A stretch of DNA of 64,000 bases from positions 258,073 to 322,072 of the forward strand of contig NMRA01000249.1 of the NCBI GenBank assembly GCA_002633005.1, in the 5' to 3' direction. Position numbers and translations under genes: made by a program. Each line of letters opens with the position of its first letter. Position 1 is the stretch's first letter. This document shows, in pieces, positions 39,401-48,719 of this stretch. The notes below the pieces were generated by a model, which was not told where the DNA came from, ran no database searches, and was given only the letters and a program-made list of their open reading frames with translations. This DNA comes from Phoronis australis (taxonomy: Eukaryota > Phoronida > Phoronidae).

Positions 39401-42400
39401 TTACGCTTGAAAACTGCGCATGTCAAATAAGCCCAGGTGCAAGCAAAAACACGCTGCACTCGTTTAACAAGTGGCAGTGGTCCCCCTATTATTGGCACTG
39501 AAGGAAATCCTTCAACCATCTCTTTTAATAACGTTAGCGGCTGTCCGCCAAAATCACAAGAAACTTGGCTGTTGCGTTACAGATTGCACCTAGCTTATCA
39601 CCATCATGACGTACCTGTACATGCACGTGTTTGGACACCAAGAGTGCCATCTCTAACTACAGGAATGTGTGCATTTTATCGTTGGCCAAAAAGATGAACG
39701 TTGCGCTCGTAAATTGCGTGCGCAAATTAATTCTTGTTAGTGGTGTAAATCAATTATTGAGACGTAAGTTTTAACTTAAAGTCGCAAATAATTAAAATTA
39801 TTTGCGACTTTAATTAATTTCTTTGCTGTGTCAATTAAGTTTCAACGGCGAATGTTAACTTTTTGCGGAGTAAATTAATGAATTTGTCGCGTAAATTAAC
39901 TTTTAAAGGCGTAAATTAGGTATTGAAGGCGTAAATTAATTATGTTCGGGCGTAGATTAACTTTTAAAGACGTAAATTGTATATTAATTCTTGTTAGTGG
40001 CGTAGATAACTATTAACGGCGCAAATCAATTCTCTACGACATCAATTAATTGTTTAACAGCGTAAATAAAATATTTGCGGCATAAACAAAAGTTTATATT
40101 CACACGTAATTTTAGGTACGTAACGTTCGCCCATAAGCCTGCGAAAGCATTTTGCTCGCAGCGTCATTTTCTCACAATCGTCACTAAATGAATTGCAAGT
40201 CGTCCGAGACCAGCTCCTTAAAACAATATCCATTGCTGGAGATTTTAACTGCTATATGTATTCGTTAGCAGGCAAAATATTGCGTTCTACAATGATGTAC
40301 TGTACCTGTTGAAATATTTAGCATCTGCTGATTGCGCCTTCTCTCTCGTCAGGCGTTGGCCTTGCGTTTGTGGTTTACCCTCAATCGGTACTGACGCTGC
40401 CGTTTCCGCCAATCTGGTCCATCTTATTCTTCGTCATGCTGCTGACGCTAGGCCTAGGAAGCCAGGTGACTCATGAACATACAATAACGCTATTGTTGAT
40501 CAGTGTAGTTTTTCAGCAGAATACATGTGCCCTTCTATTTACCGTAGTTGCGTGACTAAGAGTTAGAAATAACGGTGTGTTTTGCGACCTGTTCTTGACA
40601 AAAGAAATTCTGTGTGTATTTTCCACTCTTCCAGGCTAATGTTGCGTCAATACTAATCTAATTGTGGTCACAAAATGCCACTAGTCAAATGTCGTTGCAA
40701 ACTTGGTTTGTTCCGGAACAATTCGGAAGAACCTGCGCTAAGTAATACCATTTTTTGCACTTAGATTTTAGCCTAAAATGCATGCTTTTCCCAATTTGCT
40801 CAATACCACCGCGTAAATACGTCGCACACAGTGTGAACTACATGTACATGTAACTGTAACCAAAATGGGAGCAACGTTCACCTACTGTATTCCCAGTATT
40901 GTGCAGACGCCCTATAAACGGTGCAGTCTATATGATATTTTTCAGATAGGATGGTTTAGTTGACAACGAATGGGTTTGGCCGACGATTTTAGTTGTGCTG
41001 CTATTAATGTTGGTCATTGATCATAAGATTTTATTTGGTGGCGTACAAGAAAAAAGGAGCAGTATAACAACGCATAATGATTTCCAATTATATTTTTTGT
41101 ATGACGCAGTTTGCTTTGACCGAGACTGTGGTTACGTCGTTGAATGATCGATTCCCAAAGCTGCGTGCAAAGCAGAGTTTAGTCATCGTCATCGTCAGTA
41201 TAACCTTTTTTCTGGTTGGTTTGACGATGTGCACTGACGTAAGTATCTTGGATTTGGTTGTCTGTCATTGACGTTTTTACGGTTATCAAGAAACGTCCTA
41301 TAATCATGGGACTTGAGGATAGCAATTACATGCATCTAAACATAACTTTGATAAATGAACATTTAATTTAAATTGGAAAAACTAGAAAATTTTGGAACCA
41401 TGGAAATACCCACTTATTACGATTGAAGATGATGCCTTCGGCGGATTCTAGCGTTTGTTTGAGTACACGGTGTAGTGACTGGCTCGAAATTCAACGTGAT
41501 AACAAAGGAAATATAAGCACGAGATGCGAACACACTTTGCATCAAGTCATGAGTCTTCGATGGCACGCTTCGGCCATCACCTAGTCAAGTGGTTTGAAAC
41601 AACCGGAACGAGAATATTAGAGGACTGAGGAAGCTAGAATCGACTTAAACCAAAGTTGTTTTCATCCGTGCTTTGTATTGTATTAATAGAATAATAGTAA
41701 AGGTGTTCTTGTGCAAAATTGATGTCATTACCCGAAATTTGTAATTATTCCCAATATAATTTCTTTTTGCAGGGAGGTGTCTACGTTCTAACGTTGTTCG
41801 ACAACTACACCGGAAGTTGGGGCGTATTATTCATAGGAATTTTTGAAACCCTGGCGATAGCTTGGGTTTACGGTTAGTATAATGGTTATATTGCGTGCGC
41901 CGTGTTATCAACGTTTTGCCAAATAGATTTTTAAATTGTATATACTCGGGTAACTATCTGTAACCACACACCACATTCCGTGTTGGCTAAACTGAAGATT
42001 CTCTGGGTGTACGGCGTTTGCACGTCCTTGACATTATACAAGTACATATTGCACCACGATTGGACATTTAATTGTGTATTCAATCTTCAAAATTCCATGT
42101 ATGCCGTAAAATCATTATCCTGATAGCGTTATTTTGGTCGTGTCTCTAGGGGGCACCCTTTCTAACACCTCGTATGCATGATCAGTTTCATAACTTTGGA
42201 AGACTGGGACTGGTTTACTTCAAGAAGATAGTCCAATTCTAGAAAGGATGTCCTGAAATGTGTGTTAAATATACGCAAAGAAATGCAGACCAAACGGCAT
42301 GACACCCTCCCTGGTCGACATTGGGCAATTTGACCGGTTCACCTGCCTGGAAATTTGCCACAATCTTCTAAGACACGATGCAGTTGTAGGGAATTACATC

Positions 42401-43863
42401 GCACTTTGACGCCACGGGCTGCTGATAATCCCGTTCTCTAGAACCATCATAAACACACTGTGGGAGACAAGGGTACTTTTTAAAAATTCCTTTTGGAAGT
42501 TTTAAGTAGCATTTCGAATAACTCCTACAATAAACGTGGTTTTTGAATGTTGAAAATAGGGCAGGACATGCGAGTTTTACAACTTAAACTTCTGAGCATT
42601 ATTGCCAGTATTCTGATTCTCATTTATAATGCAGTCTGTGCAACATACACTGTAGTTGGATTACTCATTGCTAGTTGCAGTTGGGAATTGAGGAAAGCCA
42701 AGTTTCATCGTGCAATTCTTGACATGCTTGCATAGGTGTCACCTAGATCATGGCGGGTGTACAGGAGACATACCCCTACATACCAAGCGTTGATTTCATT
42801 GTCAGGGAGACCAGTTGCCGATTCTACGCTCTAAAACTGATTACATCCGTACAGCCGTATCTCATTTTTACCCGTCAGTATTTAGCACCTCCCAAGTTTA
42901 CTATAACAGGTTTAGTGTCACTGCTTGTTCACATCCACATGTTTTCCTGCTCTTAAGTGTCCAGAGCTCCCAGCGAGGCAACCTATTATAATAAGGAAGG
43001 CCCCGCTCTGCCACCGCCTTCCGGTGAGGCCTGCTTTAATGATACAGAGGGTCCCACTATCTGACCGCCTTTCGGCAGAGGGTCTACATTCATATGGAGG
43101 GCCCCACTTTGAAGCCCAAAAATTCAATTTCTTGGTTATGTCATTTTAATACGAATAAGTCATTTTAAATAGTAAGCTGTTTATGACCACTGTGAGCAAA
43201 GTAGTTTTATCAGTTTTATTTATAATCCACTTCTCAGGGTGAAAATTTTGGTATACACTACTTAATTAATACTTATTAAGAAGGTTTGTTCTAATTTTTG
43301 TCCTTGTATGCATTTATGCGTTGCTGCTGCTGCTGCTACTAGGGCCTACTACTACTACTACTACCACTACTACTACTACTACTACTACTGCTACTACTAC
43401 TGCTACTGCTACTGCTGCAGCTGCTGCTTCTACTACTACTGCTACTGCTACTGCTACTGCTACTGCTACTGCTACTGCTACTGCTACTGCTACTGCTTCT
43501 GCTACTGTTATTGCTACTACAGACAGTAAGATCACCGCGAAAAAACACAGGTGGAAACAGAAAAAGGCCATTCTCGCCTACACACCAGAGAAAGAGGCCC
43601 TGAGAGTAAAACAGGCTTAGGGAAAGAAGGAGAAACCTGCGAGAAAGCTTGCTGTGGNNNNNNNNNNNNNNNNNNNNNNNNNNNNNNNNNNNNNNNNNNN
43701 NNNNNNNNNNNNNNNNNNNNNNNNNNNNNNNNNNNNNNNNNNNNNNNNNNNNNNNNNNNNNNNNNNNNNNNNNNNNNNNNNNNNNNNNNNNNNNNNNNNN
43801 NNNNNNNNNNNNNNNNNNNNNNNNNNNNNNNNNNNNNNNNNNNNNNNNNNGCTGCTGCTTCTT

Positions 43864-43897
<34 letters not shown>

Positions 43898-43995
43898 TGC
43901 TGCAGCTGCTGCTTCTACTACTACTACTACTACCACTACTGCTACTACTAAAACTACTACTGCCACTGCTACTGCTACTGTTACTACTACTACTG

Positions 43996-44037
<42 letters not shown>

Positions 44038-47000
44038 CTGCTACCACTACCACTACCACCACTACCACTACCTCTACCAAGTCTACTACCACTACTACCG
44101 ATTATAATACCTCAAATTATAATGATAATAATAGTAACAATAATAGTAATAGTAATAGTCATAGTAATTATGGTAGCAAATGCTACAACAACTAGTACTG
44201 TTACTGTCTTCACAAACACCATTACAACAATGGAATGCTTATTATCATTTGTAATATCAATATCTTTGGTGATCATAATTATCACATCTAAACCCTTTGC
44301 ATGAACAGTTAGTGACCATGTAAAATATAATTACATTTTGCTATCTAGTAAATTAACAGTTTTCATTTTTTTTTCTCAGGATTCCGACGATTTTTCAAAG
44401 ACATTGAGATCATGTCAGGCTCAAGACCTTCTGTTTGGTGGGCCATATGTTGGGGTGCCCTGTCTCCTGCAATACTGACGGTGAGTTGATCATGGTGTCT
44501 TTCAATCAATGGCTGGATCCGCAGGATCAAGTGCTTTAGGCATTTGAGTGATCTTTAACCGAAGTAGTTGTTATTGGGAGATTGGATGTCTGGATGAAGT
44601 GCCGGAACTAAACACGTCAGTCATGTGTAGTCGATGTATGCCTTTAGAAGTCATTCACCTGACTGCTTACAAAAATTTCGATGCATTGGTAATGTGCAGA
44701 ATATGGGATTGTTAAACAGTTGCCTAAAGGTATCATTACTCACGAAATCATTGAAATGAATAAAAAGACCGGAATGAAAGATATTCCATTGGGCGGCGGA
44801 GCACTATAAAAAAATCAGTGGGGGGGGGCTATAGCACCTCCAGTTCCTATGGTGCACCGCCCATGTATTGATGCATACATTCAAAACCAGATTTGCGTGT
44901 GCACTTTTCCTCGGCAGTCTAATAACGTAAATTGGTATTGTAGGAGACAACTGTTGTTGTGTTTTTACCCAGTCGTAATGTGTTCGGGATAGCCTGCGGG
45001 TGACTGCTAGGTCACGTGCAAAATAACTCTTGACAACATTTTAGGTGACACTGTATCAAGCAAAAGTCTTTGGCCATTGTCGGCCATTACCATTTCTGAG
45101 ACCCATTGTAAGATGTTCCAAGAGTTGGCTCTGTTACTAAGGGCTTACAAATTCGTAATACATGTATACATGGGTCATAACTTTTAATGATCTAACGACA
45201 CAGAAAACGACTTTCGTTTGTGATGGGTACTATGAGAAGAATCGGTGCGTCATCTAATTTCCACTTATTTTTCCGTGTTTACCGTTTGTGTAAAATTGAT
45301 GGGAATAGAAATCTGGTTGTTAGTCTTTTTATTAAAAGAGAAACATTGTTCAGCTATAGCATTGCCCTCATTGTATCGCAAAATATTTTCGGTAGTTCGA
45401 GACACGTAGCCATTCTCAGTTCGACCAAAGAATTAATCATGTTTGCCAAGTCAATCGATTTTGTAATGAGTTTAACCAAATTCGAATATACGTACCTAAA
45501 ATTGACGACATTGTAAAGACCATTATCTTCTATCAAATGTAAAACTTGTTGCGTAGACATTAATATACATTAAAGAGTTCCCACCATGACCGTGCTTCTC
45601 GACAAGAATGTTATTAATACATCTTAAGAGATTTAATAGCGTGATGAATTACAGACTGACCTAATACCATGTGAGAGATCGCCTTCGAGTGAGGCTTTAT
45701 AATGATTTTATGGAGTTGTTGATTTCACGTGTCTTCACGGTCGGTGAAGTGCAGTTGCAGGTGAAGTTTACGGGCGTTTTGGGACTCACATAACCTGAAT
45801 TTTGAACGACTGGAGCGGAAAAACAAATTTCGCATGCTGTCGGCTTACACGCGCGCTTCATCTTGCATTGCGCCAAATTGTCTTACACATCCTGAGTATG
45901 ACAGATGATATATAATTTGAAATGATTCCATAGACACCTGACTCATTCTGCGCACAGAGTGTGCCGGATAACAAACACTAGGGCTTTACATTATGGGAAA
46001 TAATTGGCTTGTTAGTGTCAACTTTTGCAAAAGCAGCACTTCTTAAATAAGAAATCAACCAATTGATTTGAAACCCTTGCATGTTTTGGTGCATGCGTAG
46101 CTAGTATTGTAAAAGAACATTATTCTTTGCGAATTATCGATGCCGGTGTTTGAACTGTCCTTTCAATGGACGCGTGGTACTGTATTGTTTAAGGTAGAGG
46201 GCATGCGTGTTTTATTTTTGTTATAGTTTGTGCTGATCTTCGGATGGGTCGACTTCTCACCTCTTAAGTACAGTGGTGAGTTGATGCCGTCCTGGACCAA
46301 CGTGGTTGGCATTTTCCTAGTGGCACTGGTAGCAGCTGGTACGCCCATTACGGCAGTGTACAAAGTTCTCAGGTCTCCACAAGGTGACACATTTATTGAG
46401 GTAATAATGCTTCCGGATGATCATCGTGACAGTGAATACAATGTGGAATAATTCTCGATGTCAGAGAAGGAATTGCATGAAAAATTATTGTAACCGGACC
46501 CGTCTGATTAATCTACAATCCCATGGTTTTTGTAGAGTTACGTGTAGCGTAATAGTATATGTACTTTTAATGGAAATAGATGCTGGAATAACTACAAAAA
46601 AATCCGGAACACTTAAAAGAATAGTCAGTTCTTACATTTTGGCCCCTCATCCGTTTTACGTTTTCTTCGTGGTTACAGTGGAGCCCTTGCTGTGTATAGC
46701 GAAATTCACTTTATGCACTATTTAGGCATAGTGCATCTATAAATGTTTCAAATTGATAAACACATTAGAAACATTGTTTCGTTATTCATAGTACATGCTC
46801 TAATAATAAACAATGTGCCACCAACCTTTTTCAGAAACTGCGCTACGTGTCAAAGCCCAAGTGGAACTGGGGACCTGCTTTAGAGAAACATCGCCTCTTG
46901 GTGACCTACGTCCCTGGGTTCATCACTAACATCAGTGACCCAGACCTTGTCAACAAGAACTCGGATAACGCTTACGATCTGCAGAAGTCGCATAAGGAAG

Positions 47001-47299
47001 TAAGCAGCCTGAGTGACTATTTCATTTTTAATCTGGCACACTGAAGTACTTTTTATTCTGACCAACTGCCTCGTTATCAGGTGGCCACGCTTGTATCGCT
47101 TTCAGGGATATCTTATCTAAGCGTTTTTCTGTTACGTGTACTAAGTACTGCTGAGTTCCTGTCTGATCGCATCATTCCACTGTTCCATGCTTTAATATGA
47201 GTTCGTTTTGAAGCCACCATTTTATTTCAGAGTGTGGCAAGTGACGCAGTGCCAAAGACCACTGTGTGTACAAACCAGGCCTTCGAAGCAAAGGAATGA
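24243..47299 (+). CDS. SLC6A5/SLC6A9-like: SLC6-family Na+/Cl- dependent amino-acid transporter, glycine-transporter-like (15 exons)
   Basis: Exons: 24243-24429, 25481-25612, 30376-30519, 31657-31831, 34694-34832, 35687-35821, 36549-36652, 37451-37575, 40353-40465, 41110-41238, 41773-41872, 44380-44480, 46227-46400, 46835-46999, 47231-47299. All junctions are GT-AG and keep one frame, giving 663 residues plus stop with twelve membrane helices. TM1 has [14 protein letters not shown]; Gly replaces the Asp that marks monoamine transporters, so an amino-acid substrate is expected. EL2 has a Cys pair and four N-glycosylation sequons. Chloride-site residues in TM6 (Q and S of VQIFFSLS) and TM7 (N and S of GNCLTS) are kept. 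TM6 reads STCFGG where glycine transporters have SAAWGG. TM8 reads LGLGSQ where nearly all metazoan relatives have LGLDS/T, so the Na2 aspartate is missing. The protein would act at the plasma membrane. No start codon lies in the first listed exon; upstream exons are needed. Confidence 0.96.
25481..25612 (+). CDS. SLC6 exon: TM2
   Basis: Acceptor CTTATTTCAG. Completes the glycine of NGGG and continues [18 protein letters not shown], then the conserved [10 protein letters not shown]. Ends in phase 1 at CTCGG|GTAAAT. Confidence 0.95.
26500..29640 (+). pseudogene. Decayed copy of an uncharacterised multicopy mobile-element gene family
   Basis: Lies wholly within the intron between the TM2 and TM3 exons. 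Fragments of one protein occur in collinear order but in changing frames. The first is [20 protein letters not shown] (about 26,920), followed by an in-frame TAA. Next come [20 protein letters not shown] and VYQ (27,100), LHLQAANGM (27,830) and [19 protein letters not shown] (28,900). A frame change near 29,070 precedes [13 protein letters not shown], then [15 protein letters not shown] (29,290) and [20 protein letters not shown] (29,440). After another frame change comes [13 protein letters not shown] (29,505). From memory, very similar motif strings (DNxDxxEDTxxGKGTxH, DTDVLVL, HAFTGCDTTxRF) recur in large families of uncharacterised proteins in cnidarian, mollusc and deuterostome genomes. 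The 5' limit is uncertain. No terminal repeats were identified. Confidence 0.75.
30376..30519 (+). CDS. SLC6 exon: TM3 and start of EL2
   Basis: Acceptor TACCCGTAG. Encodes [20 protein letters not shown] and the rest of TM3, then [13 protein letters not shown] with the first EL2 cysteine. Ends in phase 1 at C|GTAAGT. Confidence 0.95.
31150..31552 (+). mobile_element. MITE family C copy 2 (about 45-bp imperfect TIRs)
   Basis: The left end reads GGATTCTAATCTGTTTACTC followed by GAACTCGAAAATAT. The reverse complement of the right end reads GGAATCTAATCTTTGTACTA then GAACTCGAAATTAT. That makes terminal inverted repeats of roughly 45 bp with scattered mismatches. No coding capacity. It ends about 105 bp upstream of the EL2 exon acceptor. 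Confidence 0.65.
31657..31831 (+). CDS. SLC6 exon: EL2 with four N-glycosylation sequons
   Basis: Acceptor ATTCAAG. Encodes [17 protein letters not shown] with the second conserved EL2 cysteine, and sequons NGT, NET, NST and NKT. Ends in phase 2 at TTCAA|GTATGG. The large glycosylated second extracellular loop is a hallmark of metazoan SLC6 transporters. Confidence 0.93.
31961..32014 (+). repeat. 27-bp tandem duplicate carrying the GACGGACGTGCC motif
   Basis: ACCTTAAAGGAGTGCGACGG with its continuation (31,961-31,987) is followed directly by a copy differing at two positions (31,988-32,014). Further GTGACGGACGT motifs occur at 32,156, 32,169, 33,914 and 33,927, all on the plus strand and all in this intron. 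Confidence 0.9.
34694..34832 (+). CDS. SLC6 exon: TM4
   Basis: Acceptor TGCTTGCAG. Encodes [20 protein letters not shown] (with one further NLT sequon), then [20 protein letters not shown] and GIKSSGK, the conserved cytosolic end of TM4. Phase 0 donor AAG|GTATTT. Confidence 0.95.
35687..35821 (+). CDS. SLC6 exon: TM5 and EL3
   Basis: Acceptor ATTTTGCAG. Encodes [20 protein letters not shown], then [20 protein letters not shown], the typical WxxL segment before TM6. Phase 0 donor AAG|GTGAGT. Confidence 0.95.
36549..36652 (+). CDS. SLC6 exon: TM6
   Basis: Acceptor TCTGTTCAG. Encodes [19 protein letters not shown] and then [16 protein letters not shown]. The Gln and Ser expected at the chloride site are present. 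Where GlyTs have Trp in the unwound part of TM6, this protein has Phe. Phase 2 donor AG|GTAAGT. Confidence 0.95.
37078..37420 (+). mobile_element. MITE family C copy 3
   Basis: The left end GGTCTAATACTATTTATGGA then CCGAACTCGAAATTATG is mirrored imperfectly by the right end. The interior shares ACTAGCTCAAGATGCGTG, CTATTCTACGCTCGAGTACA and TTAGAAACTCATTTGCATAA with copy 2. It ends about 30 bp before the TM7 exon. Confidence 0.6.
37451..37575 (+). CDS. SLC6 exon: TM7
   Basis: Acceptor TCGGTTTCAG. Encodes [20 protein letters not shown] then [12 protein letters not shown]. Asn and Ser of the chloride site are kept in GNCLTS. Phase 1 donor GGAG|GTACGT. Confidence 0.95.
38404..38565 (+). mobile_element. 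MITE family B copy
   Basis: Begins GCGGCGGATCCAGGATTTTT and ends CCTAAATGCGCCACTG, inverted relative to each other in their outer bases. It shares interior blocks with 16,978-17,070 on the opposite strand. Short open frames across it are by-products. Confidence 0.65.
39198..39279 (+). tRNA. tRNA-Ser(GCT): tRNA-Ser(GCT)
   Basis: 82 nt with acceptor stem GACGAGG/CCTCGTC, A-box TGGCCGAGTGGTTAAGG, anticodon loop ACTGCTAAT (anticodon GCT), a variable arm typical of class II tRNAs (TGGGGTCTCCCCG), B-box GGTTCGAATCC and discriminator G. A T-rich terminator (TTCTTCTTTTTT) follows. It lies in the sense orientation within the SLC6 intron between the TM7 and TM8 exons. All stems pair, so it is probably functional. 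Confidence 0.97.
39700..40095 (+). repeat. Degenerate GCGTAAATTAA repeat field
   Basis: At least ten variants of GGCGTAAATTAA occur at irregular 15-30 bp spacing (for example 39,891, 39,909, 39,929, 39,949, 39,970, 40,001), with related GCGCAAATCAATT and AGCGTAAATAAA forms. No reading frame is kept. It is a local, decayed minisatellite-like field within an SLC6 intron. Confidence 0.7.
39776..39813. repeat. Perfect inverted repeat, 18-bp arms with 2-base spacer
   Basis: TTAAAGTCGCAAATAATT, then AA, then the exact reverse complement. It lies inside the GCGTAAATTAA field and contains the GCAAAT core seen in that repeat. Confidence 0.95.
40353..40465 (+). CDS. SLC6 exon: EL4 end and TM8
   Basis: Acceptor CTCTCGTCAG. 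Encodes [19 protein letters not shown] and [18 protein letters not shown]. The usual Asp of LGLDS is Gly here (codon GGA). Phase 0 donor CAG|GTGACT, somewhat weak. Confidence 0.95.
41110..41238 (+). CDS. SLC6 exon: end of TM8, TM9
   Basis: Acceptor TATGACGCAG. Encodes [19 protein letters not shown], then [20 protein letters not shown]. Phase 0 donor GAC|GTAAGT. Confidence 0.95.
41773..41872 (+). CDS. SLC6 exon: EL5 and TM10
   Basis: Acceptor TTTTTGCAG. Encodes [17 protein letters not shown] then [17 protein letters not shown], a standard TM10 signature. Phase 1 donor CG|GTTAGT. Confidence 0.95.
43320..44192 (+). repeat. Compound trinucleotide microsatellite interrupted by an assembly gap
   Basis: (CTA)n, (CTG)n and (CTACTG)n runs occupy 43,322-43,515. 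Unique sequence then leads into 193 unknown bases (43,658-43,850). (CTA)n, (CTG)n and (ACC)n runs follow, decaying to AATAGT repeats. The long open frames here, poly-Thr, poly-Leu, poly-Ser and poly-Val, are repeat artefacts. It lies in the intron between the TM10 and TM11 exons. Confidence 0.97.
44380..44480 (+). CDS. SLC6 exon: IL5 and TM11
   Basis: Acceptor TTTTTCTCAG. Encodes [17 protein letters not shown], where the FxxDIExM motif is conserved across SLC6 proteins, then [16 protein letters not shown]. Phase 0 donor ACG|GTGAGT. Confidence 0.95.
44790..44870 (+). repeat. Dispersed G-rich repeat fragment (GGGGGCTATAGC type)
   Basis: GGGCGGCGGAGCACTATAAA followed by a G-run, CTATAGCACC and GGTGCACCGCCCATG resembles the element at 57,870-57,990, which has the same GGGCGGC ends and CATAGCCCCCCAC core. 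Confidence 0.5.
46227..46400 (+). CDS. SLC6 exon: EL6 and TM12
   Basis: Acceptor TTGTTATAG. Encodes [20 protein letters not shown], then [20 protein letters not shown] and [18 protein letters not shown]. Phase 0 donor GAG|GTAATA. Confidence 0.95.
46835..46999 (+). CDS. SLC6 exon: proximal C-terminal tail
   Basis: Acceptor CCTTTTTCAG. Encodes [20 protein letters not shown], matching the KLxxxxxPxxxWGPAL pattern after TM12 of SLC6 proteins. Phase 0 donor GAA|GTAAGC. Confidence 0.95.
47231..47299 (+). CDS. SLC6 terminal exon and stop codon
   Basis: Acceptor TTTATTTCAG. Encodes 22 residues ([13 protein letters not shown] to FEAKE) and stop TGA 47,297-47,299. The C-terminus does not end in a standard PDZ-binding motif. 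No AATAAA lies close downstream; the first I see is at 48,182. Confidence 0.85.
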   Translation, partial: SVASDAVPKTTVCTNQAFEAKE

Positions 47300-47429
47300 A
47301 CCTTGAGACCTATTGAAGTTGACATTTTAGATTTTATGATCGTGTGTATAGGGCGCCGTAATGTTTCACTAGTGTGAATTTGAATTTTATAAAATTGCAA
47401 GTGATATGAACTTATTTGTAAATGTTAGA

Positions 47430-47628
47430 CATGCGCACACTCAGCATAAAAGATGGGGGGTCGAATTTTTGAGAATGTGGAACTTTCACTAGGATTCAGG
47501 GGGTACCTTAAGATCTATGAATTTTGCATCTCCAAATCTTGGTAGCCGTTCCAGACCTGTCTTTCGGGGTTTAGTTTCTCTAACCTTTTTTGCCAATTCC
47601 GCTAAATGGGGGGCTGCGTCCGTGCATG
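47430..47628 (+). mobile_element. MITE family A copy 3
   Basis: Begins CATGCGCACACTCAG and ends GGCTGCGTCCGTGCATG. The interior has GGGGGGTCGAATTTTTGAGA and ATGTGGAACTTTCACTAGGA blocks that parallel the 8,291 copy. No clear target duplication is seen. Confidence 0.6.
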
Positions 47629-48158
47629 GGCGTGTCCAGCTTCATTGTTTGTTGAGACACTGAAGATCTCTGAGTTGCAGATGTTTTTGACTGATATACA
47701 GGTTATGTATTTCATGAAAGATCAAAGTCGTTTTCGTCAAAAACTAGTGCCCCAATAATTGGAGGGAGGAAAGACGCTTTAGCATAAACGCACTCGTAAC
47801 ATCTTTTCANGGGGTCGAATTTTTGAGAATGTGGAACTTTCACTAGGATTCAGGGGGTACCTTAAGATCTATGAATTTTGCATCTCCAAATCTTGGTAGC
47901 CGTTCCTGTCTTTCGGGGTTTAGTTTCTCTAACCTTTTTTGCCAATTCCGCTAAATGGGGGGCTGCGTCCGTGCATGGGCGTGTCCAGCTTCATTGTTTG
48001 TTGAGACACTGAAGATCTCTGAGTTGCAGATGTTTTTGACTGATATACAGGTTATGTGTTTCATGAAAGATCAAAGTCGTTTTCGTCAAAAACTAGTGCC
48101 CCAATAATTGGAGGGAGGAAAGACGCTTTAGCATAAACGCACTCGTAACATCTTTTCA
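47457..48158 (+). repeat. Two near-identical adjacent copies separated by one N (probable haplotype join)
   Basis: Positions 47,457-47,809 and 47,811-48,158 are identical by eye except for a 5-base deletion (AGACC) and one substitution (TGTATTT versus TGTGTTT). The only base between them is N. This is the pattern left when two contigs carrying the two alleles are scaffolded without merging. Confidence 0.9.
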
Positions 48159-48232
48159 TACGGCATTCTAGTAGATCGCAAAATAAATACTACTGCAGTC
48201 ACGAGCTTACTGCGATGTCTAACAAATATTAC

Positions 48233-48254
48233 ATGTACATGTACATGTAAATGT
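48233..48254 (+). repeat. ACATGT tandem tract
   Basis: ACATGTACATGTACATGTAA is the longest run of the TACATGTA palindrome, which recurs dozens of times across the window. Confidence 0.9.
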
Positions 48255-48571
48255 ACGTGTCCTTCTCAACACACCAAGGAAGATAATTACCGGTCGCTCC
48301 AACAATTGAAGGATACAAGTTGAATGTAAACTACAACTTCAATGTTTCAGTTGCGGTTTAAAACATTTGCTGATTGCATTTGCAACCAAGTTTTGACGAC
48401 ATTTATTTCAAATGAGAGCGACTCAAACCGTTTTGCACAATTAATTTTAGGGCGATGATAAAAGGCGCCTTAAAATGTATTAATGCCGTAAAATGCAACA
48501 AGACGTTATGTGTTTGAACCGTTTCCATCCGTGTGACAAATACCATGCAAACTCATGAAATATGACGTTGG

Positions 48572-48607
48572 TTTCGTAAAATGTAACAGTTGTTACATTT
48601 TACGAAA
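48572..48607. repeat. Perfect inverted repeat, 17-bp arms with 2-base spacer
   Basis: TTTCGTAAAATGTAACA, then GT, then its exact reverse complement. Single CGTAAAATG half-sites lie on both sides (about 48,487 and 48,615). Confidence 0.95.
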
Positions 48608-48719
48608 TTGTTATATTTTACGGCGTATCAGGGCGACTTATGAAAGAAATCCGAGTCCGCTTGACATATGATTCACGCGAACCCCGACCGATAACCAGGC
48701 ACTTGACTGCATGTGCATC

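Noticed and set aside
43308-44304. Long open frames encoding poly-Thr, poly-Leu, poly-Ser, poly-Val or poly-Tyr
   Set aside because: They are translations of the CTA/CTG microsatellite and of unknown bases in the gap, open in nearly every frame and strand.
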